This document shows positions 23,101-56,233 of a stretch of DNA of 64,000 nucleotides, one piece after another; the stretch's first letter is position 1, and every line of letters begins with the position of its first letter. Made by a program: the position numbers and the translations under genes. The notes under the pieces were generated by a model. That model saw nothing but the letters and a program-made list of their open reading frames with translations, had not been told where the DNA came from and did no database searches. Source of the stretch: Scylla paramamosain (taxonomy: Eukaryota > Arthropoda > Malacostraca > Decapoda > Portunidae); NCBI RefSeq assembly GCF_035594125.1, contig NC_087151.1:19608096-19672095 (forward strand). The letters are read 5' to 3'.

Positions 23101-26100
23101 ATAAAAACGCTTAAATACATGCAAAGAACCTTATGTTTGGGAAACAAAAGGACATTACGAGAAGCGTATATTATGAGTGTTTTTAAGTTTAAGTACCAAA
23201 AACCTAAAACCCACTCTTTATTTAGAAAAAAATGAAAATAAATAAAAAAAAATAAAAAATAGGATTTTTTTTTTTGTTATTCATCTTCATAGGTACGAAA
23301 TGCCAAAATTCTGCGAAAATTCAAGGCAATTATATGATAAGAGAATATTATCAAAAAAGTTGATTTTAGCTGTTTTTTTCGGACTGTTATGTACCAAACC
23401 CTAAACTGCATGCAAAGCCTCCTATATAAGGAAATTAAACTACCTTACCAGAAATCTGTGTTTTGAGTGTTTTTCAGCATGTTAAGCACCGAAATGATAA
23501 ATAATAAGGAACTCACTTTATATGGGAATCCAAAACAAAATTACTGAAAACGTGTGTTCCCAGTGTTTTACGTAGAAAAACGCTAAAATGGATGCAAACC
23601 AACCAATATCAAGAAATAGAAAAAAAAACATTACCAAAAAGGTATATTTTGAGTGTTTTTGAGCTTGTTACCTACAAAAAAACGCTAAAATTGATACAAA
23701 GCACTCTATATTGGGAAACAAAGGGACAGTGCTAGAAAAGTGTATAATGAGTGTATTATAGTTCAAAAGAACAGCAAGGCAAAAAACGCAAAAACTCGTG
23801 TATATGGAGGAGTTTCCTAGATACCAAAATGCTGAAACTCATGAATAACACTCTTAATTGAGAAGCAGAACAACCTTACCAAATTCGTGTATTTTGAGTG
23901 TTTTTCATATTCTTAGTTACCAAAAACCCAAATTTCATGCGAAACCAGATTTATGTGGGAAAACATGACATTTCCAGAAAAATGTCTTTTGAGTGTTTTT
24001 GAGCATGATAGGCAATAAAGCTCTAAAAAGCAGGGCAATCACTTTTCATTGGAATAAAACCAATTTTTACTAAGAACTTGCCTTTAAATGTTTTTGAGCT
24101 CCTTATATACCAAACCGCTAAAACTCATGCAAAACAAATTTATGGAGAAACAGAATAACATTACCCAAAACATGTAATTTGGGTGATTTTTATCATGTTA
24201 TCTATAAAAACGCTTAAATACATGCAAAGAACACTATGTTTGGGAAACAAAAGGACATTACGAGAAACGTGTATTATGAGTGTTTTTTTTAAGTTCCTTA
24301 AGTACCAAAAAACTAAAACCCACAAATAACACTATTTAGAAAATAAAAACAAAAAATAGGAATTTTTTTTTCATCTTCATAGGTACCGAGATGCCAAAAT
24401 TCTGGCAAAATTCAGGAAAATTATATGAACAAAAGAATATTATCAAAAAAGTTAATTTTAGCTTTTCTTTCGGACTGTTATGTACCAAACCCTAAAGTGC
24501 ATGCAAAGCCTCCTATATGAGGAAATTAAACGAGCTTACCAGAAATCTGTCTTTTGAGTGTTTTTCAGCATGTTAGGCACCAAAACAATAAATAATAAGG
24601 AACTCACTCTATATGGGAATCCAAAACAAAATTACTGAAAATGTACCTTCTCAGTGTTTTACGTAGAAAAACGCAAAAACTCGTGTATATAAAGAAGTTT
24701 CTTAGATACCAAAATGCTGAAACTCATGAATAACAATCTTAATTGAGAAACAGAACAACCTTAGCAAATGCCTGTATTTTGAGTGTTTTTCATATTCCTA
24801 GTTAGCAATACCCAAAATAGCATAAGAAACTACCTTTATGAGGGAAAAAAATGACATCATCAGAAGTGTATTTTAATTGTTTTTGAGCGTGTTAGGCAAT
24901 TAAGTACTAAAAAGCAGGGCAATCATATTACATGGGAATAAAACCAACTTTTACCAAGAACTTGCCAATATGTGTTTTTGAGCTCCATACATACCAAACC
25001 GCTAAAACGCATGGAAAAAAAAGCTTTATGGAGTAACAGAATAACATTACCAAAAACATGTATTTTGAGTGTTTTTGATAATGTTATCTATAAAAACGCT
25101 TAAATACATGCAAAGAACCTTATGTTTGTGAAACGTAAAGACATTACGAGAAACGTGTATTATGAGTGTTTTTAAGTTCCTTAACTACCAAAAAGCTAAA
25201 ACCCACAAATAACACTCGTTATTTAGAAAAAAAAAATAAATAAAAGGATTTTCTTTTTCTTTGTTGTTATTCACCTTCATAGGTACCGAGATGCCAAAAT
25301 TCTGGGAAAAATTAGGGCAATTATATGATAAGAAATTTATATCAAAAAGTTGATATTAGCCTTTTTTCGTGTACCAAACACTAAAGTGCATGCAAAGCCT
25401 TTTGAGGAAATTAAACGACCTTAAAAGAAATCTGTCTTTTGAGTCTTTTTCAGCATGTTAGGCACCAAAACGATAAATAATGAAGAACTCACTCTATATG
25501 GCAAACCAAAATAAAATTACTGAAAACATGTCTTCTCAGTGTTTTACGTAGAAAAATGGTAAAATGGTTGAAAACCAACCAATATCAAGAAATAGAAAAA
25601 CGTTACCAAAAAGGTATATTTTGAGTTTTTTTGAGCTTGTTACCTACAAAAAAAAAAAAAAACGCAAAAATTGATACAAAGCACTCTATATTGGGAAACA
25701 AAGGGACATTTTGAGAAAAGTGTATAATGAATGTTTTATAGTTCAAAAGAACCATAAGCCAAAAAACGCAAAAACTCGTGTATATGGAGAAGTTTCCTAG
25801 ATACCAAAATGCTGAAACTCATGAATAACACTCTTAATTGAGAAACAGAACAACTTTACTAAATGCGTGTATTTTGAGTGCTTTTCACATTCTTAGTTAC
25901 CAAAATCCCAAATTGCATGTGAAACCAGCTTTCTGTGGGAAAAAAATGACATTACCAGAAAAGTGTCTTTTGAGTGTTTTTGAGCGTGATAGGCAATAAA
26001 GCACTAAAAAGCAGGGGAATCACTTTACATGGAAATAAAATAAATTTTTACCAAGAACTTGCCTTTAAGTGTTTTGAGCTCCTTATATACCAAAACGCTA

Positions 26101-29100
26101 AAATGCATGCAAAACACACTTTATGGAGAAAGAGAATAACATTACCAAAAACATATATTTTGAGTGTTTTTGATCATGTTACCAATAAAAACGCTTAAAT
26201 ACATGCAAAGAACCCTATTTTTGGGAAACGAAAGGACATTATGAGAAACGTGTATTATCAGTGTTATTAAGATCTTTACCAAAAAGCTAAAAGCCACAAA
26301 TAACACTCTTTATTGAGAAAAAAACGATATTTTTTTTCTTTTTCATCTTCACAGGTACCGAGATGCCAAAATTTGGGCAAAATTCAGGAAATTATGAGTC
26401 AATTATCAAAAAAGTTAATTTTAGCTTTTTTTTTTCGTACTGTTATGTACCAAACCCTAAAGTGCATACAAAGCCATATATGGGGAAATTAAACGTCTTT
26501 GCCAGAAAACTGTCTTATGAGTGTTTTTCAGCTTGTTAGGCACCCTAACGGTAAATAACATGCAAGTCAGTCTATATGGGAATCTAAAACAAAATTACTG
26601 AAAAAGTGTCTTTTCGGTGTTTTACGTAGAAAAACGCTAAAACGGATGCAAACCAACCAATAAGAAGAAATAAAATAACATTACCAAAAAGGTACATTTT
26701 GAGTGTTTTTGAGCTTGTTACCTACAAAAAACGCGAAAATGGATGCAAAGCACTCCCTATTGGGAAACAAAAAACATTACGAGAAACGTGTATAATGAGT
26801 GTCTTATTATTTTTGAGCAAAAGAACTTGTGGTTCACAAGAACCACAAGGCAAAAAACGCAAAAACTCGTGTATATAAAGATGTTTCTTAGATACCAAAA
26901 TGATGAAACTCATGAATAACAATATTAATTGAGAAACAGAACAACCTTACCAAATGCTTATATTTTGAGTGTTTTTCACATTCTTAGGAAAACCCCAAAT
27001 AGCACGCGAAACTATGTTGGAAAAAAAAATCACATTACTAGAAGTGATTTTTGAGTGTTTTTGAGCGTGTTAGGCAATAAATCACAAAAAAAAACAGGGC
27101 AATCACATTACATGGGAATAAAATAAACTTTTACCAAGAACTTGCCTTGAAGTGTTTTTCACCTCCTTACAAACCAAAACGCTAAAACGCATGCAAAAAA
27201 ATTCCTTTATGGAGAAGCAGAATAACATTACTAAAAACATGTTTTTTAAGTGTTTTTAAGTGTTTTTAAGTGTTCCTTAAGTACCAAAACGTTAAAACCC
27301 CAAAATAACACTCTTTATAGAGAAAAAAAAAATAGCTTTTTTTTATAATGATTTTCATAGATACCAAGATGCCAAAATTCTGCCAAAATTCAGGGAATTT
27401 ATGTGGAAAAAAAATAACATTATCAAAAAAGTTAATTATAGCTCTTTTTTCGGATTTTTATGTACCAAACTCTAAAGTGCATGCCAGTTATATAAGGAAG
27501 TTAAACGACTTTACCAGAAACCTGTCTTTTCAGTGTTTTTCAGCATGTTAGGCACCAAAACGATAAATAATGTGGAAGTCAGTCAATATGTGAATCCAAA
27601 AGAAAATTACTGAAAACGTGTCTTTTCAGTGTTTTACGTAGAAAAACGTTAAAACGGATGCAAACCAACAAATATGAAGAAATAGCATAACATTACCAAG
27701 AAGTGTTTTTGAGCTTTTTACCTACATAAAACGCGCAAATGGATGGAAAGCACTTAAGGAAAGGACATTACGAGAAACGTGTATAATGAGTGTTTTATAG
27801 TTTCACAAGAACCACAAGGGAAAAAACGCAAAAACTCGTGTATATAGAGAAGTTTCTTACAAAAACGCTAAAACTCATGAATAACACTTTTAATGGAAAA
27901 ACAGAACTACCTTACCAAATGTGTGTATTTTGAGTGTTTTTCACATTGTTAGTTACGAAAATCCCAAATTACATGCGAAACTAGCTTTATGTGGGAAAAA
28001 AATTACCAGAAAAGTGTCTTTTGAGTGTTTTTGAGCGTTATATGCAACAAAACACTAAAAAGCAGAACAATCACATTACACTGGAATAAAAGCAAATTTT
28101 ACGAAGAACTTGCCTTTAAGTGTTTTTTAACTCCTTACATACCAAAACGCTAAACGCATGCAAAACAACCTTTTATGGAGAAACAGAATAACATTACCAA
28201 AAACATGTATTTTGAGTGTTTTTGATCATGTTACCTATAAAAATCACTTAAATACATGTAAAGAACCCTATGTTTGTGAAACGAAAGGACATTACGAAAA
28301 TCGTGTATTATGAGTATTTTTAAGTTCCTTAAGTACCAAAAATCTAAAACCCACATATAACACTCTTTATAAGGAAAAAAATAATAAAAAAAAAAGATTT
28401 TTTTTTGTTAATCATCTTCATAGGTACCGAGATGTCAAAATTCTGAAAAAATTCAGGGAAATTATGTGAAAAAAAACATTAAATTTTTTTTTTAGCTTTT
28501 TTCGGAGTTATGTACGAAATCCGGAAGTGCATGCAAAGCCACCTATATGGGGAAATTACACGACTTTACAAGAAACGTGTCTTTGGGTGTTTTCAGCAAT
28601 TTCAACATTATTACTGAAAACGTGTCTTTTCAATTTTAGCGTAGAACGCTAAAACGGATGCAAACCAACCAATATGAAGAAATAGAATAACATTACAAAA
28701 AAGTTGAGTGTTTTTGAGCTTGTTATCTACAAAAAACGCAAAAATGAATGCAAAGCAGTCTATATTGGGAAACAAAAGGATATTACAAAAAAACTGTATA
28801 ATGAATGTTTTAATAGTTTTCAAGATCCATAAGGCAAAAAACGCAAAAACTCGTGTATGTGGAGATTTTTCTTAGATACCAAAATGCTGAAATTCATGAA
28901 AAAACGCTCTTAATTGAGAAACAGAACAACCTTACCAAATGCGTGTTTTTTGAGTGTTTTTCACATTCTTAGTTACCAAAACCCGAAATTACATGCGAAA
29001 CCAGCTTTATGTTGGAAATAAATGACATTACCAGAAAAAAAAGTGTCTTTTGAGTGTTTTTGAGCGTGTTAGGCAATAAAGCACAAAAAAGCAGGGCAAT

Positions 29101-29780
29101 GAAGGGGAATAAAACCAACATTTACCAAGAACTTGTCTTTAAGTGTCTTTCAGCTCCTTACATACTAAAACGCTAAAATGCATGCAAAATATCCTTTATT
29201 GATAAATAAAATAACATTACGAAAAACATGAATTTTCAGTGTTTTTGATCTCTTACGTATAAAAACGCTTAAATACATGCAAAGAACCCTATGTTTGGGA
29301 AACGAAAGGACATTACGAGAAACGTGTATTATGAGTGTTTTTAAGTTCCATGAGTACGAAAAGAGTTAAAACCCACAAATAACACTCTTTATAGAGAAAA
29401 TAAATAAATAAATTAAAATGGATTTTTTTTTTTGTTATTTATCTTCATAGGTACCGAGATGCCAAAATTCTGGCAAATTTCAGGGAAATTATGTGAAAAA
29501 ATAATATTATGAAAAAAGTTAATTTTAGATTTTTTTTTTTCGGACTGTTATGTACCAAACCCTAAAGTGTATGCAAAGCCATCTACATGAGGAAATTAAA
29601 CGACTTTACCAGATACATGTGTTTTGAGTGTTTTTCAGCAAGTTAGGCACCAAAACGATAAATAATATGGAAGTCACTCTTTATGGGAATCCAAAACAAA
29701 ATTACCGAAAACGTGTTTTTTTTAGTGTTTTACTTAGAAAAACATTAAAACGGATGCAAACCAACCAATATGAAGAAAAC
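20151..29780 (+). repeat. Higher-order satellite array, forward orientation
   Basis: Diverged monomers of about 85-100 bp share the scheme TTTTGAGTGTTTTTGAGC, then ACCAAAACGCTAAAACGCAT, then GCAAA..CCCTATAT, then GGGAAACAGAACAACATTAC. About 11-12 distinct monomers form a unit of roughly 1.1 kb. A monomer-specific marker (GATACCAAAATGCTGAAACT) recurs at 22,715, 23,820, 24,715, 25,800 and 26,891 (spacings 1,105, 895, 1,085, 1,091). A second marker (GGTACCGAGATGCCAAAATT) recurs in step at about 22,190, 24,380, 25,283, 26,356 and 29,455. Each unit includes an A-rich/T-rich stretch before the GTTATTCATCTTCATAGG monomer. Short reading frames exist because many monomers are near 96 bp, but stops are frequent. 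No transposase or RT is present. Confidence 0.93.
26826..26849. repeat. Short perfect hairpin in one satellite monomer
   Basis: CTTGTGGTTC and GAACCACAAG form a 10-bp perfect stem around ACAA. Equivalent hairpins occur at 37,011-37,034, 46,139-46,162 and, shortened by one base, at 43,728-43,750. Most other copies of this monomer have only one arm, so this is a variant that travelled with larger duplications. Confidence 0.85.
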
Positions 29781-48958
<19,178 letters not shown>

Positions 48959-49312
48959 CACTTTCAAATTTATCAACATTTATTTAGTTCTTGAAGTAAT
49001 CATATTCATTTCTCTAGTGCTACTTCCAAGTTTCTCTCACTCTATCACTTTATTCTACGACCACCCATCTTTGTTTCTTTATCCTCTTGTCCCATTTCCA
49101 ACATATGCTATTTCTTAACTCCATTTATCAATCTTGACTCCGTCATATTCATGTTAATAATCAGATTGGCTCCATTATATTCAGAATTTTCTGATAATTC
49201 TCCATTTTTCATTTTGCATGATTATCTTCATGACTGTAGCATCATTTACAGACATATATTTTCTTTGGTCATTTAGCATATAATTTACATAAAATGATAT
49301 ACAAAATTAGAT

Positions 49313-49315
<3 letters not shown>

Positions 49316-49360
<45 letters not shown>
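49316..49360. repeat. (GT)n microsatellite
   Basis: About 22 GT units. Partner of the (CA)n at 19,319-19,349. Confidence 0.97.
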
Positions 49361-49364
<4 letters not shown>

Positions 49365-49910
49365 TGATAAAGACATGCTGTTGCTACAATGAGACAGATC
49401 ATTTGTTGTGGGGGCTGTTGAACCACACTTAACAAGCTGAGGGAAGTGTAAAATATGTGGTCATTTATATATTTTGGTTGTGTGCAAGTACTGTGAGACA
49501 AGTCATAAAGGTTCACATGACTGCTGTACTGACAGGTGTGACCCTTTTATTCAGTGTGGAGCCTGCAGGGGCTGACAGATGATATGGAGTGTTTAAGTCA
49601 CTATAACAGCAGTTTTGTTTTGTATCTGATGAAATTTTTAAGGATGCTAATGAAGGTCAGTATTGACTTTTTTTTTAAGGAGGCAAGATAAAAGATATTT
49701 TGTAGCTTTATTCATCCATATACAGTATGTACAGTATTAGTAACAAGGGGAACCCACCAACCTCCTTGTAATCTCCTAAATTTCATTTTCATCTTCCTTT
49801 TTCCATTCTCCCTTTATTGCATATTTTCAGAAGTTCTTATATCCTTACCCACTGTCTTTTTTCTCTTCACCTCCCCTTCCCTTCTGTTCCATATCCTGGT
49901 GATGGCACAG

Positions 49911-50040
49911 AATTATCAACAACAAGCTTTTGACGGCTGAGGATGAAGCCCGAATCAACCAGGTACAGGCCAGGTCATTAGCAGCAGGTATGGCCGCCGT
50001 GCCCCGCCAAGCCCGGGTGTTGAACCTGAGACCAAGCCAG
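49911..50040 (+). CDS. Candidate host exon A (right copy)
   Basis: GATGGCACAG precedes and GTAGGTGTG follows this 130-base open segment, matching acceptor and donor consensus, with a CT-rich tract (CTTCACCTCCCCTTCCCTTC) upstream as expected of a polypyrimidine tract. It encodes IINNKLLTAEDEARINQVQA, then RSLAAGMAAVPRQARVLNLR, then PSQ. It ends in phase 0, compatible with exon C at 51,744. The protein family is not recognised. Both copies keep their splice borders and frame. Confidence 0.55.
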
Positions 50041-50987
50041 GTAGGTGTGTGGCCTGTACACCTAGCCACTTGTACTTCTTGTGCTTCACTTCCTATGCTG
50101 TCACATGAAACATATTTATTCCTTGTTTTCACAATGTTTCACTCTTAATTTTTGTACTTGTGTTGTGCTATGTATGTATGGCAGCATGTCCTCAAAACAC
50201 TAAGCAATATAAGAGGGAAGGAAATGAGGTGGTGATTTATTATTTCTCTTATATGACAATAAAAAAGTTGTCAAAGGCATGTCAAGTTTGTGTGCAGGAT
50301 TCTGCATTTGAGTGTTGAAGCATGTGTAAATTCACTTGATAAGTATTTAGCTTTTTAAATTGATGTTTGGATGATAATGTGAAGGTTAACATGGCATTGT
50401 ACTAATCTCCTAAAAAAGGCTGGGAACCATTTGTTCATAATGTGTGTAGGAGCCTCAACGTATCAGGTGTTTAAGCTTTTAGATTGTGATTTGATAGGAG
50501 GAATTATGTTAAGAAGGTCACATGACCTTGGTTGTCCATGTTGTATAGAATGTTTTCCAATTAAATTTCTTTCAGTCTCCCTATCTTTTTTACAGAGATG
50601 TAGTTTAGATATTTGATTCCAAAGTCAGTTAAGTTTTTCTTCTTTCATTCCTGATCAACTCTGTGCTCTTTCATAAGAGGCATTGATCTGTGCCTTTTCA
50701 TAGAAGCATGGTCCATGGCCTAGTGACATGCAAGGTTTATTGAAGGGACCTGAAAAAGAACCATATTACAGTGATGAAATTATTCCTTTGAAAGTATTGA
50801 TGGCTGATCTCTTTCTATAGGTGAGGGTTAGTGTTCTCTACTGTACCAAATACTGAACTGTCTTTTGTACTATTTCTCCATCTGTATCCTACCCAGTAAT
50901 GGTAATAGACTGAGGAACTCCCCACCTTTGTTAATTTTTACTAAGTATTGTCCTAGTGGTAATCAGATGCAGCATTGATTTGCTTAG

Positions 50988-51125
50988 GAGTTGGGTATCT
51001 GAGAATGAGTGGTTATTGGCACCAAGTGCAGCTCAGTTGTGGGTAACTCCAGTTGTTGGGAGCATTCAATGGTACACAGATGGTGGGATAGTCTTGCCTT
51101 GGACTCTTGCAAATGTGTACTATGT
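50988..51125 (+). CDS. Open segment, weak exon candidate (right copy)
   Basis: Right-arm counterpart of 17,565-17,695, with TTGCTTAG before and GTGAGT after. It encodes SWVSENEWLLAPSAAQLWVT, then PVVGSIQWYTDGGIVLPWTL, then ANVYYVP. Its phase does not follow from exon A, so it could be intronic. It lies within the inferred A-to-C intron. Confidence 0.25.
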
Positions 51126-51743
51126 CCCAGTGAGTTTTGTTTTTATTTGACATGAATCCCAAGTTTATTTAGGCATTTCAGGGACTTATTGTGGGTGATG
51201 GAGATCTCCACAGCACTCTTCTCTTGGTGGGTGGGTAGCTGTTGAAAAATCCATATGAATAGAGATGTCAGATGTAGGTAAAATAGAGAAATGTTGATTT
51301 GATTGTGAACTAAATCCCACAACTTATATTATCTTTGATAAGAAAGGTTTCGTTTAAACCATGAAAATTGGATAAATGAAGCTGAGCATTATTTTACTGC
51401 AACAAGAAGGCACACAAAGTGAAGGAGATTGCATACTTGTCTTTAGTTTGTTGTCCCTTTGATGGGGAACTTGTATCATTGTTAAAAGCTTAAATCCTGT
51501 AAAATAGCATGGATCCATCTGAATCTTTATTCAGTCAAAAGTTTATATGATGTGTAGACTATTCAAGCTTGCCAGCCTGGAGCCTGGAGCCTGCTTGTTG
51601 TAGAGTTGTCCTATGTTCTGTAGATTTGCTTGATATTATAAACAATTATGGTAAAATTTTTGTAAACAATTTTGTTCTTTATTTCTGTCAGTATCAGATT
51701 CATTATTTTCTCCATCTTATGGCAGCATATATTTTCAACACAG

Positions 51744-51875
51744 AGTGAGGGCAGTGTCATTCCTCCTGTCCACTACCCCAACTTCTACTCCCAACACTAC
51801 CACAGCAATGAGCGGTCTGGTGTGGTGGCTGAGGATTCTTTTGAAGAGGACAATGCTTCTGCTTCATCTGAGCAG
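51744..51875 (+). CDS. Candidate host exon C (right copy)
   Basis: A 132-base, phase 0-0 segment between TTTTCAACACAG and GTCAGAAGG. It encodes the same 44 residues as the left copy, starting SEGSVIPPVHYPNF and ending NASASSEQ. The AEDSFEED stretch is acidic. It lies 1.7 kb downstream of exon A in the same orientation. No terminal exon or stop is visible before the palindrome's LINE region, so further exons would have to lie elsewhere. Confidence 0.5.
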
Positions 51876-52230
51876 GTCAGAAGGTGGATAGCAGCAGTAC
51901 TAGTAGCAGACTGGTGTTACCTTGATGCTACTGCTACATTGCATTATTTGCATAGTTTTTTCAGTTGTCATGGACTTTGTGTAATATGTATAAAAGTATA
52001 TGAAGCTCAAGAAACTTGTTGATGAGGTTTATGTTCAGCATACAAATTGTAGGATGCAAAGACAAGGATTGAAATATCATTGCCACAATTCCTGACAAAG
52101 CATTTGGTGCCACAGAATATTCAGCAATGTAATGTTTGTTTGGCAAACAAACCAGTTTCCCTGAATGATAGCTTTATTTCTGCAGGTTAATACAGTCTCT
52201 CTATGGGGGAGAGTTTGGAGACAAAGCCAA

Positions 52231-52336
<106 letters not shown>

Positions 52337-52924
52337 TTTGTGAGCCAAGCATACTGATCATTACACTTTCATGTGTAGTTTTAATATGTAATTTAGATCA
52401 AGGACAGTGCAGTGAGAGAGGAAAAATTATTCACTAGATTTTTTCAGAGAAGTTTTATGACATAAAGGATTAATTGAACGATCAGTATATATATTGGCTC
52501 ACTAGCTGCATCTCTTTAACACAGAAAGCTTTCACTAATTATCTTGGCCCAATTCATTAAGTGCATCGCTGTTGTGGGAGGGAAGATATGCAGTGTTTCC
52601 CTGCCATCTGTGGGAGTTACATTCCAGAACCTCCTGCAAATAGTTAAAATCTGTGAATATGGGAAACCATCCTTAAAAGTATCAGAACTACCTATATTTA
52701 TAGTTTAAATCTTAAACTATGCATCTCACATTTACTAAGCAATTCACTTTAAGACAATAAAAAACAGTTATTATATGTATAGTACATGATATTTTAATTA
52801 AAAAATACAGTGCACTATAAAATAAAAGGGGAATAAGTTGATATGTACAATAAACCCTTGATATAATGAACTTCTATTTACCAAATTTCAGGTATAACAT
52901 CCTATTTAAGGCTGCTGTCTGCTG

Positions 52925-52989
<65 letters not shown>
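52925..52989. repeat. (TC)n microsatellite
   Basis: 65 bp. Partner of the 171-bp (GA)n at 15,572-15,742. Confidence 0.97.
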
Positions 52990-52992
<3 letters not shown>

Positions 52993-53544
52993 CACATATA
53001 TAGCAAATTTTCATCTCAAGTGACCCACTCTCCCCCCATATGTGTTCGTTATATCTTGGGTTACTGTAATTTATAACTGAAAGAATAATTTGGGCTCTTT
53101 GGGCTGAAAGACTGAGCTGGTGGTGACACCTGGCAACTCTAAAAACTCCCCATTAGTTAGGTTAGGTTAGGGAAAACTCTGCAAATATGCAAAACCATGA
53201 ATATGTGAGGGAACGCTGATATATGCTATCTCTTATTTGTTGTAGATGTATTCCATTCTATTGGCATAGAATGATAGGAAAATGGCATCAAGGAAGTAGG
53301 AATGCCACCAAACTAGGGAAATAGAGAAGTCAAAATTTAGTCATTGCTCTGTTTTGTGAATTGGTAGATATTGTGCCTGGTGGCTCCACTTCACCATTCC
53401 TCAAATCAGGGCGGTCAAGTTCTCAACTTAAGCCAAAAGTATTCTAAAAAAGTAGCTTAAGAAAAATATGTATTTAGTACAGTCCATGTAATGAAAAGGA
53501 ACTAATCATGATTAAACAAAGAACTCTATGTTCTCCTTTATGAA

Positions 53545-53992
53545 AGAGTGAGAAATTCATATATTATAAATATGGGAGGTATATATATTACAGTCCCTGT
53601 ATTGAAGGGGAACTCATCATGATTGAATGGATAACTATGTTCTCTTTTATGAAAGAGTGAGAAATTCATATATTATAAATATGGGAGGTATATATATTAC
53701 AGTCCCTGTATTGAAGGGGAAATCATCATGATTGAATGGATAACTATGTTCTCTTTTATGAAAGAGTGAGAAATTCATATATTATAAATATGGGAGGTAT
53801 ATATATTACAGTCCCTGTATTGAAGGGGAAATCATCATGATTGAATGGATAACTATGTTCTCTTTTATGAAAGAGTGAGAAATTCATATATTATAAATAT
53901 GGGAGGTATATATATTACAGTCCCTGTATTGAAGGGAAACTCATCATGATTAAATGGATACCTATGTTCTCTTTTATGAAAGAGTGAGAAAT
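53545..53992. repeat. 109-bp tandem repeat, about 4 units (right arm)
   Basis: Reverse complement of the array at 14,571-15,015. AGAGTGAGAAATTCATATAT recurs every 109 bp, and GGGACTGTAATATA appears inverted as TATATTACAGTCCC. Copy number matches the left arm. Confidence 0.95.
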
Positions 53993-54661
53993 TAATTATG
54001 AGCAAAACAAAGTTTACTATGGAGGTTGTTGTTTCGTTTTGAGGGGCCTGGCTCAGTCTGACCATAACCCTATTCAATCGCTAATATCTCCAGAACTATG
54101 TGGCTGATCGTAACAAAATTAGCATCATATGATAGCACACCTCTATCAATTTTATATGATATAGCTTTCATCTCTTCTATTGGGTGAAGTTAACTTACTA
54201 AAAGTAGAAGGGTGTCAGAAATGGGATTTCTCAAAAACTACTCAACCAGTTTTAATGAAACTTAAGAGGTGTCATGTTATAATTTTAATAAAATTCCTTA
54301 CGTCAACTTTGAAGTAGCACTGTACATGCACAAAGTCAAAATTACAACTTTTTAAGTAATTAACTGATCAAGCTCAAATTTTTGTTGGTAATAAGAGTAA
54401 TACAAGTTATAATGAAAAATCATATGAAATTTGCAATACTACTGTGCATATGCAAAATACAATACAAAACTTTTTGTAAAGTGACCATCAGTTTTCTGCA
54501 ATTTTCACCAATTTTCTTTTGTCTCAATGAGAGCGGATAGATACCACTGAACACAAAATGAAATTTCCTATCAAGTGGTATATAGCACAACCACTGGGCT
54601 CTTGCAGAGTTTTGAGCTAGAGTGATTTGAATATTAGGCAAGTGGGGGGTGCCTGAAGTTG

Positions 54662-54719
<58 letters not shown>
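54662..54719. repeat. (TC)n microsatellite at the empty LINE-C site
   Basis: 58 bp of TC followed by TTCTTGAAATACCCCTTCC. This is the uninterrupted site that LINE-C occupies in the left arm. Confidence 0.97.
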
Positions 54720-54721
<2 letters not shown>

Positions 54722-55161
54722 TGAAATACCCCTTCCACTGATGCATTACTGACATCTTTGCTCATTAATTGCCTTCCAAGGCATTTTACTGGTATATTAT
54801 AACTTTTCTTCATTAAATTGTGTAACATTTGCTGTCTTAGATATAATTTTCTATCTGTACAACATCACCTCTCCTCTAGTAAACCTCATCTTTATTTATG
54901 ATATGCATGTACAGTATTATGAATAAAATAATAAAAAATAATTAGGTAAAAACCAACTTAAAATTTACTTGATGGGTCCTGTTGATGATGCTCATCAAGG
55001 CTAGTGTCTTCTGGTATCAACCCTAAGTCTCTTGAGACCCCCCCCTCAACTTTTTCTTCATTAATTTCTGCAACATTCACAGTCTTAGATCTAGTTTTCA
55101 ATTTCTAGAACACAATCTCTCCTCTACTAAACCTTATCTTCTTTTCCTCACTGAAACATAG

Positions 55162-55608
55162 GTGTCTGAGGCAACTTACAATAGCCCCTTTTCTGTTCCC
55201 TCCTACTTTCTTTATTCTCATTTTCAATCCAAAGCTGAATGTTGCGTTTATGTGCGCAATGACTTAACCTGCTGTTGTGCCCACACTCTTGAATATTCCG
55301 AGTTTTTCACCATCTGGCTACTATTACAGAGTCACTCTCAAACTAAATTTATCTGTGCTGTATACCTCTCACCTAACTCCTCAGACTATAAGAAATTCTT
55401 TGACTACTTAACCTCCAAAGTGGAGCACATTCTGACTCACTTCCCTTTTGCAGAGACCTCCATTCTTGGAGACTTCAATGTTCACCACCAGCTTTGGGTC
55501 TCCTCTCCCTTCACTGACCATCATGGTGAACTAGCCTTCAACTTTGCTATCCTCCAATTGGTGCAACACCCTGCTCATATCCTTGACCGTTTTAGAGATG
55601 CATACTAA
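55162..55608 (+). pseudogene. LINE-D endonuclease domain, N-terminal part
   Basis: Same 148-residue frame as 8,751-9,197, with CCVYVRNDL and SILGDFNVHHQLW visible. It is interrupted after RFRD by the nested element, and the frame ends a few codons into that insertion. Confidence 0.85.
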
Positions 55609-56041
55609 TCAGTCACTTCCTACACTCATACCTTATATTACTTCCCCCCTGATCTTACAAAACTAACCCTACAAAACTTTATCATCTTTCCTGTACTTTA
55701 TTTTTAAACACATCTATATGATTTCAGTCTCATATACGAGTATGTATCAATTTATATCACCTAACCCTATGTGTCATCCCATCCATCTTCATACTCAACT
55801 TTATAACAATATAGATATATATTATTCTGTATAAACCTTATCATATTATGTTTTTATTTATCTTCATGATAGATTTTTCGATTTTAAGTTGTCTATTCTG
55901 TTTACTTTAAGTAATGTACTTTTAAATTTTTCATTTGCCTGAAAAGCATCCAGCTTATACATAGGCTGGCCAATAATGTATACCTATCCAATAATGAAAT
56001 GTATAAACCTAGGCTATAATAAAGTGTTTAAGTGTTTAAGT
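55600..56041 (+). mobile_element. Nested LINE 3' fragment with AAGTGTTT tail (right copy)
   Basis: About 440 bp inserted between endonuclease codons RD and TPNIL, ending AATAAAGTGTTTAAGTGTTT. Partner of 8,324-8,759. Its end resembles the LINE-C 3' terminus. Confidence 0.75.
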
Positions 56042-56044
56042 GAT

Positions 56045-56233
56045 ACACCCAACATTCTTGACCTTTTCCTAACCTCTAATCCTTCTGCTTATGCTGTTAC
56101 CCTATCTTCTCCATTGGGCTCCTCCAATCACAATCTCATATCTGTATCTTGTCCTATTGCTCCAATCCATCCTCAGGATCTCCTAATGAGAGGTGCCTCT
56201 GGTGTTTTGCCTCTGCTAGTTGGGGGGAACTGA
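56045..56233 (+). pseudogene. LINE-D endonuclease domain, C-terminal part
   Basis: TPNILDLFL followed by [15 protein letters not shown]. One residue differs from the left arm (PIAP here, PITP there). SNH stands where SDH is expected. Confidence 0.75.

Noticed and set aside
25974..26198. 74-codon frame in the satellite, repeated at 46,794 and 37,678, as a conserved gene
   Set aside because: It recurs because the 3-kb block is duplicated. It spans monomer borders, has no start context, and other units break it.
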